Position numbers and translations under genes: made by a program. A model generated the notes under the pieces. The model was not told where the DNA came from. It worked only from the letters and a program-made list of their open reading frames with translations, and searched no databases. From assembly GCF_902703175.1 (NCBI RefSeq), contig NZ_CACRYJ010000016.1:62001-126000 (forward strand): 64,000 nt of DNA, in the 5' to 3' direction. This document shows, in pieces, positions 52,709 through 64,000 of the stretch (its first letter is position 1; each line of letters starts with the position of its first letter). The DNA is from Occultella aeris (GTDB taxonomy: Bacteria > Actinomycetota > Actinomycetes > Actinomycetales > Beutenbergiaceae).

Positions 52709-54385
52709 TCAGCCGACCAGTCGGCGGCGCAGCAGCAGCAGCACGGCCCCACCCACGAGCAGCGCGACGGCCGGTGCCAGGAGTGACATCTGTGCGCCCG
52801 TCGCGGCGAGCTCGGGTCCGGTCTCGGGTGCCGCGGCGGGTGGGTCATCGGTCGGCGCCACGACCTCGGCCACCGTGATGACGAGTTCCTGGGCGGACGC
52901 GGCGTAGTCGGCGTCGCCGCTGTAGGTGGCGGCCAGCGTGGCCGTTCCGGCCGGCCCCGCCGTCCAGGCGATGGTGGCGACACCGCCCGACACGACGGCG
53001 GTGCCGATCTCGATGCCGTCGGCGGAGAACGTCACGGTCCCGGACGGCGTCGGTCCTGCCGGCGGGGTGACGGTTCGGCTCCCGGCACCTGCCCCCGCGG
53101 GTGCGACGACCTCGGCCCCGGCTCCGGTCACGCGTGCCGTCAGCGTCACCGACTGGCCTTCGGTCGGCGCAGAAGGGTCCGCGGACAGGGTGGTCGTCGT
53201 GCTCGCACTGGTGGCCATGGCCACAGTCACCGTCAGGGCCTCGGCTGTGGCTGCCGCGTGTATTGCATCACCGGAGTAGGTCAGGTCGAACTGGTAGGTC
53301 CCGGGGGTTGGTGGGACGAAAGTCGTCTCGGCCGTCCCGGCGTAGGGGAAGTCCCCGGCCGTGGTCACGGGCAGTTCGGCGATGGTCTCGCCGGACCCAT
53401 CGTGCGTCGCCGTGATGGTCAGGGTGCCGCCGCCGCCCGGCGCGTCGAACTGGTGGATCAGGCCGGTCAGGGAGATGGGCTCGCCTGCCACCGCGTCCAC
53501 GGTCGTGGTGCTCAGGTGTGCGGCGGTGCCCAGGTTGGCGTAGCCGATGGTGATGAATCCCGCGCCGGTGCTCGCCGACTCGGTCGTGACCGTGATGCCG
53601 TCGCCGACGAATCCGGAGCCGCCGCCGCCGCCGCGGAAGGGCTGCTGCGCTCCGGCTCCGCCGAAGTAGCCGCCGCCTCCGCCGCCGCTGCCCTGGCCCT
53701 CGGTGTTGGCGCCCTGCTGGCCCTGTCCCGGGATGAAGTCGGTGCCGTCGAACGTGGCGGGCAGCGGCGAGGCGGTGTCGTAACCGGCTGCGGTCACGCT
53801 GGCGCCCGCGACATGGGTGCCATCGACCGCAGGGTCGGCGTCGGGTCCGGAGCCGGTGAAGCCACCAGCCCCGCCGTAGCCGTTGCCGCCGTAGGCCTCC
53901 CTGTCACTGCCATCGCGGCTGCCTCCTCCGCCGCCGCCGGCGGCGAGCAGCAGGTCCCAGTCCCCGGGTCGCTCGGCGAAGAGGAAGCTGCCGCCTCCGC
54001 CGCCGCCGCCATAGCCGTCGCCGTAGCTGCCGGCGCCGCCGCCGTAGCCGCCGCGACCGCCACTGTGACTGACCTCTCCGACGTCGCCGACCACGAGCGC
54101 CAACTGCTGTCCCGGCTCGACGGCGATCGTCGCCTCGGCGCGGCCGCCGGCGCCGCCGTCGGAGAAGTAGTTGCCGCCGGCACCGCCCGCGACGACCACG
54201 GTGACCTCCGTGATGTGGTCCGGGACCGTCCACAACTGCGGTGCGCCGGTGACGCCGAAGGTCTGCGTGCACAGGGTCGCCCCATCGCAGGGGTCGCCCT
54301 CGGCGGCGACCGCCGGTGGCGCGGCGCCTAGGGCCAGCAGCAGGGCCACGGCAGCAGGAGCGGAGAGTCTCAGGGCACGGCGCAT
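52709..54385 (-). CDS. LAxTG-anchored glycine-rich surface protein with Ig-like domain
   Basis: The 558-residue protein has a signal peptide (MRRALRLSAPAAVALLLALG, cleaved about residue 27). A glycine-rich domain follows (about 60-280) with many GGG and GGYGG blocks, similar to all-glycine surface jelly-roll domains. Next come Ig-like segments of the Big_3_5 type (about 400-500, TYSGDADYAASAQ). It ends with LAATG (about 526), a hydrophobic helix and RRR, the class E sortase signal. It is thus a wall-anchored protein; its role may be adhesion or carbohydrate binding. No sortase gene is seen nearby. GGAG lies 6 bases before the ATG. Confidence 0.82.
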   Translation of the reverse strand: MRRALRLSAPAAVALLLALGAAPPAVAAEGDPCDGATLCTQTFGVTGAPQLWTVPDHITEVTVVVAGGAGGNYFSDGGAGGRAEATIAVEPGQQLALVVGDVGEVSHSGGRGGYGGGAGSYGDGYGGGGGGGSFLFAERPGDWDLLLAAGGGGGGSRDGSDREAYGGNGYGGAGGFTGSGPDADPAVDGTHVAGASVTAAGYDTASPLPATFDGTDFIPGQGQQGANTEGQGSGGGGGGYFGGAGAQQPFRGGGGGSGFVGDGITVTTESASTGAGFITIGYANLGTAAHLSTTTVDAVAGEPISLTGLIHQFDAPGGGGTLTITATHDGSGETIAELPVTTAGDFPYAGTAETTFVPPTPGTYQFDLTYSGDAIHAAATAEALTVTVAMATSASTTTTLSADPSAPTEGQSVTLTARVTGAGAEVVAPAGAGAGSRTVTPPAGPTPSGTVTFSADGIEIGTAVVSGGVATIAWTAGPAGTATLAATYSGDADYAASAQELVITVAEVVAPTDDPPAAAPETGPELAATGAQMSLLAPAVALLVGGAVLLLLRRRLVG

Positions 54386-54387
54386 AG

Positions 54388-57579
<3,192 letters not shown>

Positions 57580-57710
57580 GCCAGACCTGGGCGGGAGGCG
57601 CTACGCCGCGCTAGCGTGTGCGACCACGGACCATTCCGTTCTGCGCGAACGCCGTGCATCCGCGGAAGAGTTCGGCGTGGTCTGCTGTTCGGCGGAAGGT
57701 GGGCGTAGAG

Positions 57711-59639
57711 GTGAGCACGAACAGCACAGACAGCACGAGCGCCGGGAGCGCGGACCAGCGGGCGGACCCACCCCGGCGGCCCGATGGGGACGAGCCGCAG
57801 AGCCGGACCCACCGCAAGCACCTGATCGGCCAGCTGCCCGGGCCGCTGCGCTCGTTCCTGGCGACCGAGGCGGGTGGCGCGACCCTGCTCCTGGTGGCCG
57901 CGGCACTCGCGGTGATCTGGGCGAACTCGCCGTGGTCCGCCTCGTACGAGGCGCTCTGGGATGCCGACGCCGTGATCGGGCTCGGTCCATGGATGCTCGA
58001 GATGCACCTCGGGCACTGGGTGAACGACGGCTTGATGGTCGTGTTCTTCTTCGTCATCGGACTCGAGGTCCGGCAGGAGCTCGCAACCGGGGAACTCACC
58101 GACCGCCGCCGCGTGGTGGTCCCGGTGCTCGCCGGCATCGGCGGCATGCTGGTCCCGGCCGCGATCTACCTCGCCCTGAACGCCGGCACCGAGGCTGCGC
58201 ACGGGTGGGGGATCGTGATCGGCACGGACACCGCGTTCCTGCTCGGCGCCCTCGCCCTGGTGGGACCCGCCGTGTCCACCCAGCTGCGGATCTTCCTGCT
58301 CACCCTCACGGTGGTCGACGACCTCGTGGCCGTCAGCGTGATCGGCGTCGCCTACTCCGACGACCTGGACCTCGGCGCGCTCGCGTTCGCGGTGGTGTGT
58401 CTGATCGGCCTCGTGGTGCTGAGCCGGTTCCGGGTGTGGCGGGCCTGGCCGTACGTGCTCACGGTCGTCGTGCTCTGGCTGGCCACCCTCGCCTCCGGGG
58501 TGCATCCGTCCATCGCCGGGATGGCCGCCGGACTCCTCGTGCCGGCGTTCCTGCCGCGGCGCCAGGAGGTCGAAGGTGCAGCCCGGCTGTTCGCGGCGTT
58601 CCGGCAGTCGCCCCGCCCGGACTCCGGGCTGACCGTGCAGGCCGGCGTGGCCCGGTCGATCTCGGTGAACGAACGGCTGCAGACGGTGCTGCACCCGTGG
58701 ACGTCCTATCTGATCGTGCCGGTCTTCGCGCTCGCCAACGCGGGGGTCGACCTACGCGGTGGGGTGCTGGCCGACGCCCTCGGCTCGCCGGTGACCTGGG
58801 GTGTGGTGGCCGGTCTGGTGCTCGGCAAGACGGTCGGGATCAGCCTCGGTGCGTTCGCCGGGGTGCGAGCCCGTCTCGGGTCGCTGCCGCAGGGGGTGGC
58901 GCCCGGGCACGTCGTCGGTGGCGCCGCGCTCTCCGGGATCGGGTTCACGGTGTCCCTGCTGATCGTGGACCTGGCGTTCGGCGACTCGGTGATCGCCGAC
59001 GAGGCCAGGGTCGGCGTGCTGCTCGCGGCCGTGTTGGCGGTGGCCGTCGGTGCCCTCGTGTTCCGACTGGCCGCGAGGTTCCGGGGCGAGACCAACGCGA
59101 GCCTGCCGATGGTGCTCTCCGATCCGGTCGACCCGGTGCGCGACCACATCCGGGGACCGGTGGACGCCCCGCTGACGCTCGTGGAGTACGGGGACTTCGA
59201 GTGCCCGTTCTGCGGCAAGGCCACCGGCGTGGCCCGTGAGCTGCGCGAGCACTACGGCGACGACCTGCGATACGTGTTCCGCCACCTGCCGCTGCCGGAC
59301 CTGCACCCGCACGCCGAGCTCGCCGCCGTCGCGGCCGAGGCCGCCGCCCACCAGGGTCGGTTCTGGGAGATGCACGACCTGCTGTTCCGGCGCCAGGACG
59401 AGCTCGAGGTCGAGGATCTGGTCGGGTACGCGGCGGACCTGGGCCTGGACGTGGAGGTCTTCATGCGCGGGGTGGACAAGGAGACGCTCAGGCGGCGCGT
59501 CCGCGAGGACGTCGCCAGTGCCGAGGCCAGCGGCGCCCGGGGCACCCCCACGTTCTTCGTGGGGGAGCGGCGCCACCTCGGCCCGCACGACACCGCATCC
59601 CTGATCGCGGCGCTCGAGGCCTCCAGAGCGCCTGCCTGA
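57711..59639 (+). CDS. NhaA Na+/H+ antiporter fused to a DsbA-like thioredoxin domain
   Basis: The 642-residue protein has an NhaA part (about 45-460) with the paired Asp motif in [16 protein letters not shown] and the segment [23 protein letters not shown]-terminal DsbA-like domain (about 470-640) follows, with CPFC (C498, C501) and the cis-Pro loop GTPTFFV. The antiporter exchanges sodium for protons; the fused redox domain is unusual. The orientation of the domain across the membrane cannot be told. GTG 57711 is one of several possible starts in this region; a GTG at 57699 is an alternative. Confidence 0.88.
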   Translation: MSTNSTDSTSAGSADQRADPPRRPDGDEPQSRTHRKHLIGQLPGPLRSFLATEAGGATLLLVAAALAVIWANSPWSASYEALWDADAVIGLGPWMLEMHLGHWVNDGLMVVFFFVIGLEVRQELATGELTDRRRVVVPVLAGIGGMLVPAAIYLALNAGTEAAHGWGIVIGTDTAFLLGALALVGPAVSTQLRIFLLTLTVVDDLVAVSVIGVAYSDDLDLGALAFAVVCLIGLVVLSRFRVWRAWPYVLTVVVLWLATLASGVHPSIAGMAAGLLVPAFLPRRQEVEGAARLFAAFRQSPRPDSGLTVQAGVARSISVNERLQTVLHPWTSYLIVPVFALANAGVDLRGGVLADALGSPVTWGVVAGLVLGKTVGISLGAFAGVRARLGSLPQGVAPGHVVGGAALSGIGFTVSLLIVDLAFGDSVIADEARVGVLLAAVLAVAVGALVFRLAARFRGETNASLPMVLSDPVDPVRDHIRGPVDAPLTLVEYGDFECPFCGKATGVARELREHYGDDLRYVFRHLPLPDLHPHAELAAVAAEAAAHQGRFWEMHDLLFRRQDELEVEDLVGYAADLGLDVEVFMRGVDKETLRRRVREDVASAEASGARGTPTFFVGERRHLGPHDTASLIAALEASRAPA

Positions 59640-59684
59640 CCCGCGGTCCCGGATCGCCGCCCGGTCGGTGGCAGACTCTGCCGG

Positions 59685-60350
59685 ATGGCACAGCGGCAAC
59701 GGGCACGAATGCTCACGGACAGGTCACCACTCGCGCTCGGGCTGCGCACCCTCATCGTGGTCCTCGGGATCGTCGCCGAGGTGTGGAACCTGACCGAGCT
59801 GGCCACCGGCGCCGGCGCGCTCGCGGACCACTTCGCGTACTTCACGATCCACACCAACCTGCTGGTCATCATCGTGCTCGGCTGGGCGATCGGCGTGCCC
59901 CCGGCGCGCCGGCCCGTCTGGTTCGACCCGCTTCGTGGGGCGATGACCACCTACATCGTGCTCACCGGGATCCTGTACAACCTGCTGCTCGCCGCGCCCG
60001 GGGAGATGTTCTCCTGGGCGGTGCATCCGCCGAACCTGCTCCAGCACCGGATCATCCCGATCCTCGTCGCCATCGACTGGCTGGTGATCCCGACGGTGCG
60101 GCGGCTGCGGCTGTCCCGGTTCTGGATCTGGCTCGCCTACCCGGTGGGCTACCTCGCGTTCACGCTCATCCGCGGTCCGCTCGTGGGCGACTGGTACCCG
60201 TACTTCTTCCTCGACCCGAACGAGTTCGGCGGGTACGCGGGCCTGCTCGTGCCGATCCTCGGGCTCGTGGTGGTGTTCGCCGTCGGTGCGTTCGTCGTGT
60301 GCGCGGTCGGGGTGGCGCGGTACCGATCGGTCAGGGCCGGATCGTCGTAG
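59685..60350 (+). CDS. Pr6Pr-family membrane protein
   Basis: The 221-residue protein has six membrane helices with the Pr6Pr features YFTIHTNLLVIIVLGWAIG near 52-70, ending the helical core with ...PYFFLDPNEFGGYAG. The family's role in bacteria is not known. CAGACT 7 bases before the ATG suggests a leaderless start. Its last 20 bases overlap the tail of the convergent GH95 gene. Confidence 0.8.
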   Translation: MAQRQRARMLTDRSPLALGLRTLIVVLGIVAEVWNLTELATGAGALADHFAYFTIHTNLLVIIVLGWAIGVPPARRPVWFDPLRGAMTTYIVLTGILYNLLLAAPGEMFSWAVHPPNLLQHRIIPILVAIDWLVIPTVRRLRLSRFWIWLAYPVGYLAFTLIRGPLVGDWYPYFFLDPNEFGGYAGLLVPILGLVVVFAVGAFVVCAVGVARYRSVRAGSS

Positions 60351-62763
60351 GCCGTCCCGCGGTGAGGTGGTGCACCGCGCGGTCGTCCCCGACGCGCACC
60401 GTGACGGTCGTGTCCCGGTCGGCGGTGAGGGTCGCTGTGCGCAGTCGGCCCGTGGCCCACTCGAGGTCGACGGTGATCGCGCCGCGCACCCGCAGACCGT
60501 GCACGGCGCCGTCGGCCCACGCGGGCGGTAGGCAGGGCAGCAGGTGGACCTCGCGGGCACCGTCGGAGGAGACCCGGTGTCCCTGCACGAGCAGCTCGGC
60601 GACCCCGGCCGTGAAGCCGAAGTTGCCGTCGATCTGGAACGGGGGATGCGCGCACAGCAGGCTGCGGTACACGCCACCGCCTTGCACCGAGACGACCGCC
60701 GGCCCGACGGGCTCCACCAGCCGCAGGAAGGCGTCGATCGCCGCCTGCGCCCCGTCCGGATCCCGCAGCCGGGCGCGCAGGTTCAGCCGCCACGCGAGCG
60801 ACCACCCGGTCGACTCCAGCCCGCGGGCCGCCAGCGTCGCCAGGGCGGCAGCGGCCAGGTCCGGCGCCTGGTCCGGGTCGATCGACGTGCCCGGGTGGAC
60901 GCCGAACAGATGGCTCTGGTGGCGGTGTTCCGGCTCCGCCTCGGGCAGGTCCGCGAGATGCCACTCGGCGATGCGCCCATCGGCCATGATCCGCTCGCCC
61001 GGGAGCCTGGCCAGGGCGTCGTCGACGCGGGCAAGCAGCGGCTCGTCGGCGAACGGGACGCCGTTGCCGACGTCCACGCCGGCCAGCCGCCGAACGCCTG
61101 TGAGCAGGTCGCGGGCCATGGCCAGGTCGGAGGTGGTGGACGCGGTCACGGCGCCCGGGGTCCCCTCCGCCGTGAGGAAGGAGTTCTCCGGGGAGGTGGC
61201 CGGGCTGGTGCCGAGGGTGCCGTCCGGCATGGTCACCAGGGTGTCGAGAACGAACCGCGCGGCTCCGAGGATGACCGGCCGGGCGCTGGCCAGCGAGCCG
61301 GAGTCGCCGGTGAAGTCGTAGTGGTCGATCAGGTGCCGGGTCAACCAGACCCCACCGAACGGCCAGAACGACCACCGCGCGGGATTGGTGCCGTTGCCGA
61401 CGGGGTCGGTGAACGCCCACGCGTCGGAGTTGTGGTGGGCCACCCAGCCGCCGGCTCCGTAGATCTCCCGGGCGGTGCCGCGGCCGGCCGCGGCGAGGTC
61501 CTCGAGCCACCGGCGCAGCGGCTCGTCACACTCCGCGAGATTGGTGCTGAGCGCCGGCCAGTAGTTCATCTCGGTGTTGATGTTGACCGTGTAGTTGCTG
61601 CGCCACGGCGGGCGCAGGGACTCGTTCCAGATGCCCTGGAGGTTCAGTGGCAGCGTGCCGGGGCGCGATCCGGCGATGGTCAGGTATCGCCCGTAGGCGA
61701 AAGCGAGAGCGGCGAGAGAGGCGTCGGTGCCGGTCGCCCGGTGCTCGCGCAGCCGCGCGTCGGTGTCCAGGCCCGGCTCCGGCCCACCGCCCAGCCGTAG
61801 CCCGACCCGGTCGAAGAGAGCGCGGTGATCGGCGACATGTGCCGCGCGCAGGTCCTCGAACGTGCGCCGGCCGGCCTGCTCGAGCCGCTCGGACGCCTGG
61901 GCGAGCAGCCGGGCTCCGTCACCGTGCAGGCCGTGGTGGGCGCCCGCGTAGTCACTGCGCGAGGCGAGCAGCACCGTCAGCCAGGTCGCCCGGCGCACCT
62001 CGATCCCGGTGGTCCGCACGGTCACCACGCCATCGGTGTCCAGACGCAGCGCCACCGCGCAGGTGACGCCGGCACCGGGCGCGGGCGGCGCAGACGGAGG
62101 CGCCCCAGGGGCGGGCCCGGGCGCCTTCGGGTCGGTGGAGACGGTCGGCATCCGCACCAGGGCGGACCAGGTCGCACCCTGCGGCGACCCCGCCGCGCCC
62201 ACCTCGAACAGCCGATGATCCGAACCGACCCGCACCACCAGGTCCGTGGGCGTCCGCATCCGCCGGTCGACCACGAGCGCCCCGGCGGGGCGGCTGGCGA
62301 ACACCTCCTGGCGTACCGCTGCGACGCCGTCGGACCAGGAATGCCCCGCAACCGCCTCGTCCAGACGCAGCCACCTGCGGTAGTCCGCCGTGACCTCCGG
62401 CGCACCGGCGTCGGTGATCCAGAGGTCGACGAGCGGCTGATAGGCCTGACTGCGGCCGCTCTGGAGCCGCTGCACCAGGGTTTCGGCACGAGGGACGTCA
62501 CCGGCGGCGACCGCGGCCCTGGCTGCGGCCAGGATCTCCGGCGCGCGTCCGGGTTCCAGGCCGGTGCCGCGGGTCGGCCGGACCCGTGGCGCGCCCGTCC
62601 AACAGGTGTCGTCATTGATCTGGACCCGGTCCTGTGCGGTGCCGCCGAAGACCATGGCGCCGAGGTTCCCGTTGCCGATGGGAAGCGCATCGGTCCAGGC
62701 CCCAGCCGGGGTCGAGTACTGCAGCGTCACATCCGGCGATGCGGCGGCCTTGGCTGGCGGCAC
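60331..62763 (-). CDS. GH95 alpha-L-fucosidase-type glycoside hydrolase
   Basis: The 810-residue protein has the GH95 start WTDALPIGNGNLGAMVFGG with QINDDTCWTG, and the alpha-barrel with NLQGIWNESLRPPWRSNYTV then NINTEMNYWPALSTNLAECD. It should release alpha-L-fucose or alpha-L-galactose from glycans. No secretion signal is seen. GTG 62763 is used. A TAGGAT hexamer (62797-62802) is a likely -10. Other sugar genes are not next to it, but an AKR of fucose-dehydrogenase type lies at 49 kb. Confidence 0.9.
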   Translation of the reverse strand: MPPAKAAASPDVTLQYSTPAGAWTDALPIGNGNLGAMVFGGTAQDRVQINDDTCWTGAPRVRPTRGTGLEPGRAPEILAAARAAVAAGDVPRAETLVQRLQSGRSQAYQPLVDLWITDAGAPEVTADYRRWLRLDEAVAGHSWSDGVAAVRQEVFASRPAGALVVDRRMRTPTDLVVRVGSDHRLFEVGAAGSPQGATWSALVRMPTVSTDPKAPGPAPGAPPSAPPAPGAGVTCAVALRLDTDGVVTVRTTGIEVRRATWLTVLLASRSDYAGAHHGLHGDGARLLAQASERLEQAGRRTFEDLRAAHVADHRALFDRVGLRLGGGPEPGLDTDARLREHRATGTDASLAALAFAYGRYLTIAGSRPGTLPLNLQGIWNESLRPPWRSNYTVNINTEMNYWPALSTNLAECDEPLRRWLEDLAAAGRGTAREIYGAGGWVAHHNSDAWAFTDPVGNGTNPARWSFWPFGGVWLTRHLIDHYDFTGDSGSLASARPVILGAARFVLDTLVTMPDGTLGTSPATSPENSFLTAEGTPGAVTASTTSDLAMARDLLTGVRRLAGVDVGNGVPFADEPLLARVDDALARLPGERIMADGRIAEWHLADLPEAEPEHRHQSHLFGVHPGTSIDPDQAPDLAAAALATLAARGLESTGWSLAWRLNLRARLRDPDGAQAAIDAFLRLVEPVGPAVVSVQGGGVYRSLLCAHPPFQIDGNFGFTAGVAELLVQGHRVSSDGAREVHLLPCLPPAWADGAVHGLRVRGAITVDLEWATGRLRTATLTADRDTTVTVRVGDDRAVHHLTAGRPTTIRP

Positions 62764-62820
62764 GGAACTCCCTCGGTCGTGGTTGGCGGCCGCAGAATCC
62801 TATGCCGGGTTCGGCCGAGT

Positions 62821-62847
62821 GCCCGACGGCGGCAGTCGCCGTCGGGC
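62821..62847 (-). terminator. Hairpin after the small VOC gene
   Basis: Perfect 11-bp arms GCCCGACGGCG and CGCCGTCGGGC with a 5-base loop, 17 bases after the VOC stop at 62864. It separates VOC from the downstream GH95 gene. Confidence 0.75.
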
Positions 62848-62863
62848 CCGGCGCTCGATCCGG

Positions 62864-63199
62864 CTACCCCGCGACGACGCAGAACTGGTTGCCGTCGGTA
62901 TCGGCCAGTACCACCCAGCCGTCATGGCGGGCCACCTCGGCCGCCCCCAACCCCTGCAGCCGGCCGACCTCGCCATCCAGGTCAGAGGTGAACAGGTCGA
63001 GGTGCAGCCGGTTCTTCCCGACCCGGGGCTCGGGCACGTTCTGCAGGGAGAGGCCGACACCGCTCTTCGCAGGGTCCTCCAGGTACGCGGTGCCTTCGTC
63101 GGAGGAGCCGACGGCGTAGCCGGTGACCTGCTGCCAGAAGGCGGTTGCCCCGGCCAGATCGGTGGTGTCGATGGTGATGTTGCCAATGCTGCTGCTCAC
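62864..63199 (-). CDS. Single-domain VOC protein
   Basis: The 111-residue protein is one VOC unit of the glyoxalase/bleomycin fold (MSSSIGNITIDTTDLAGATA start, VVLADTDGNQFCVVAG end), likely a homodimer. It is close in its C-terminal strand to the two-domain VOC at 6588. GAAGGA precedes the GTG at 63199. It is divergent from the CGNR gene with an 87-base intergenic region that carries a composite palindrome, so it is a likely target of that regulator. The ligand is unknown. Confidence 0.85.
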   Translation of the reverse strand: MSSSIGNITIDTTDLAGATAFWQQVTGYAVGSSDEGTAYLEDPAKSGVGLSLQNVPEPRVGKNRLHLDLFTSDLDGEVGRLQGLGAAEVARHDGWVVLADTDGNQFCVVAG

Positions 63200-63220
63200 G
63201 GGTGGATCCTTCGGGTTGGC

Positions 63221-63247
63221 TAACTGGTGTCAGCGTGACGCTAGTTA
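63221..63247. promoter_or_regulatory. 27-bp composite palindrome between VOC and CGNR genes
   Basis: The outer arms TAACT/AGTTA (63221-63225, 63243-63247) and inner arms GTCA/TGAC (63229-63232, 63236-63239) share one centre, so two inverted repeats are nested. A further TAGTTA lies at 63271-63276, next to the -10 region of CGNR. A likely operator controlling both genes. Confidence 0.6.
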
Positions 63248-63274
63248 TATATCCATCCATCGTCAATAGGTAGT

Positions 63275-63280
63275 TAGAGT
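63275..63280 (+). promoter_or_regulatory. -10 hexamer for leaderless CGNR transcript
   Basis: TAGAGT is followed by GGGCTC and then ATG 63287, so transcription would begin at or near the start codon. The TAGTTA at 63271-63276 overlaps it, placing a bound regulator on the promoter. Confidence 0.5.
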
Positions 63281-63286
63281 GGGCTC

Positions 63287-63835
63287 ATGGCATCGCTAGG
63301 CCTGATCGAGGAGTTCATCAACACGCGCATGGCCGACGGCGACGCGATCGCCTCGGTCCCCGACCTCACCTCCTGGCTGACGGCCCGCGACCTGGTGCCC
63401 GGCGCTGCCACGCTGTCCGGGGCCGATGTCGCCAGGGCGACCTCGGTGCGCGAAGGGCTGCGCGCCCTGATCGCGGCCAACAACGCCGATCCGGTGCCCA
63501 GCCCGAGAGGGGACGGACTCAGCCCGTCCGCCCGTGACGATCTCGCCGCCCTGACGGAGCGGCTGCCGCTCATCGTGGACGTCGACGCCCGGCCGCCGGG
63601 ACTCGTGCCGCGGCCGGGACTGCCCGCCGTCGACTCCGCGTTGGCGCGCATGCTCGCAACGGTGGTGCTCGCGGTTGCCGACGGCACCTGGGCACGGCTC
63701 AAGGCGTGCCGTGAGCCGAGCTGCCGATGGGCGTACTACGACCAGTCCCGCAACCGGTCCCGGTCCTGGTGCTCGATGGACCTCTGTGGCAACCGGGCGA
63801 AGGCGCGCGCGTTCTACAACCGCAGCCAGCCCTGA
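63287..63835 (+). CDS. CGNR zinc-finger regulator (ABATE domain)
   Basis: The 182-residue protein has an ABATE-type N-terminal sensing domain (about 1-130) and the CGNR zinc finger with C140 and C144 in LKACREPSCRWAYYDQ, and WCSMDLCGNRAKARAF. This family acts as stress-responsive transcription regulators in actinobacteria. It starts leaderless at ATG 63287 and is divergent from the VOC gene, which it probably controls together with itself. The stop codon lies inside a small hairpin (63831-63850). Confidence 0.88.
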   Translation: MASLGLIEEFINTRMADGDAIASVPDLTSWLTARDLVPGAATLSGADVARATSVREGLRALIAANNADPVPSPRGDGLSPSARDDLAALTERLPLIVDVDARPPGLVPRPGLPAVDSALARMLATVVLAVADGTWARLKACREPSCRWAYYDQSRNRSRSWCSMDLCGNRAKARAFYNRSQP

Positions 63836-63850
63836 GTGCCACCGCTCAGG
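63831..63850. terminator. Small hairpin covering two convergent stop codons
   Basis: Six-base arms CCTGAG and CTCAGG with an 8-base loop. The CGNR stop lies in the left arm and the stop of the last minus-strand gene in the right arm. Confidence 0.4.
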
Positions 63851-64000
63851 CGCGGTGCGTCTCCTCCAGGTACCCCCCGATCAGGGCCAGGTTCTGGATC
63901 GCGGCCAGCCCGAACTGGGAGGCATCGTTGGTGGACACGAACGCGGCCTCGTCCACCGGTTCCAGCACGCCCGGACCGTCGATCCGGGTCCGGGCCCAGT
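63846..64000 (-). CDS. Partial minus-strand gene running off the window end
   Basis: The minus-strand frame is open from the window edge to a TGA at 63846-63848. It gives about 50 C-terminal residues including DEAAFVSTNDASQFGLAAIQ and ending in GGYLEETHRA. Codon use (G or C in third place) fits a real gene. The family is not recognised from this fragment, and the start is outside the window. Confidence 0.6.
   Translation of the reverse strand, partial: WARTRIDGPGVLEPVDEAAFVSTNDASQFGLAAIQNLALIGGYLEETHRA

Overview
The window is high-GC (about 70 percent) chromosomal DNA from an actinobacterium. Lineage markers visible in the sequence are a mycothiol synthase (mshD), a GlnR-type orphan regulator, ClpC with a ClgR-like site, DUF2516, an LAxTG-type surface protein, two DtxR/IdeR-like iron boxes and two PhoP-type PHO boxes. 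Many genes start with GTG, and several look leaderless. Sugar hydrolases are numerous (GH36, GH3, GH2, GH95 and a heparinase-like lyase), which fits a free-living, saccharolytic member of the Micrococcales. The family cannot be fixed from the sequence alone. No prophage, insertion sequence, CRISPR array, rRNA or replication origin was seen. One tRNA (Lys, TTT) is present.

Layout. 1-8.6 kb: EamA transporter (cut by the window edge), GlsB-like membrane protein, nagB, a divergent PhyH/AraC pair, a GH36 alpha-galactosidase, a two-domain VOC protein and a CobW-like protein without a P-loop behind an iron box. 8.6-13.8 kb: a lyase behind a LacI-type operator and a 38-residue leader ORF, a NagZ-like GH3 enzyme overlapping an HExxH protein, and a siderophore-interacting protein with its own iron box. 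13.8-18.6 kb: a TetR-gap unit, tRNA-Lys, TM2 and transglutaminase proteins, and a divergent pair of lactone oxidase and PLP enzyme. 19.8-33 kb: a phosphate block with mshD, ppk, mutT1, PHO box, pstSCAB, two paralogous lipoproteins, and pit with a DUF47 regulator behind a second PHO box, next to glnR.

33-43.4 kb: housekeeping genes: nitrobindin-like FABP, ygfZ, FUSC exporter, DUF2516, asparaginase, dtd, a GNAT gene overlapping a macrodomain gene, and clpC. 43.5-47.7 kb: a tightly overlapping cassette (DUF4242, methyltransferase, FAD monooxygenase) divergent from a large LuxR-type regulator. 47.7-54.4 kb: SGNH hydrolase, an SDR/aldo-keto reductase pair, a lipoprotein, a DEAD-box helicase with a Gly-Arg-Ser tail, and an LAxTG glycine-rich wall protein. 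54.6-64 kb: GH2 beta-galactosidase, a NhaA-DsbA fusion, a Pr6Pr membrane protein, a GH95 fucosidase-like enzyme, a VOC/CGNR divergent pair around a 27-bp composite palindrome, and a truncated gene at the end.

How the parts fit: the clearest functional unit is phosphate homeostasis. Two PHO boxes flank high-affinity (Pst) and low-affinity (Pit) uptake, with polyphosphate synthesis alongside. Iron regulation touches two genes about 5 kb apart. Sugar-hydrolase genes are scattered and mostly single, with local regulators. Nothing in the window is certainly a new system. The best candidates for undescribed biology are the iron-boxed CobW paralogue without a P-loop, the DUF4242/methyltransferase/monooxygenase cassette, and the CGNR/VOC switch.
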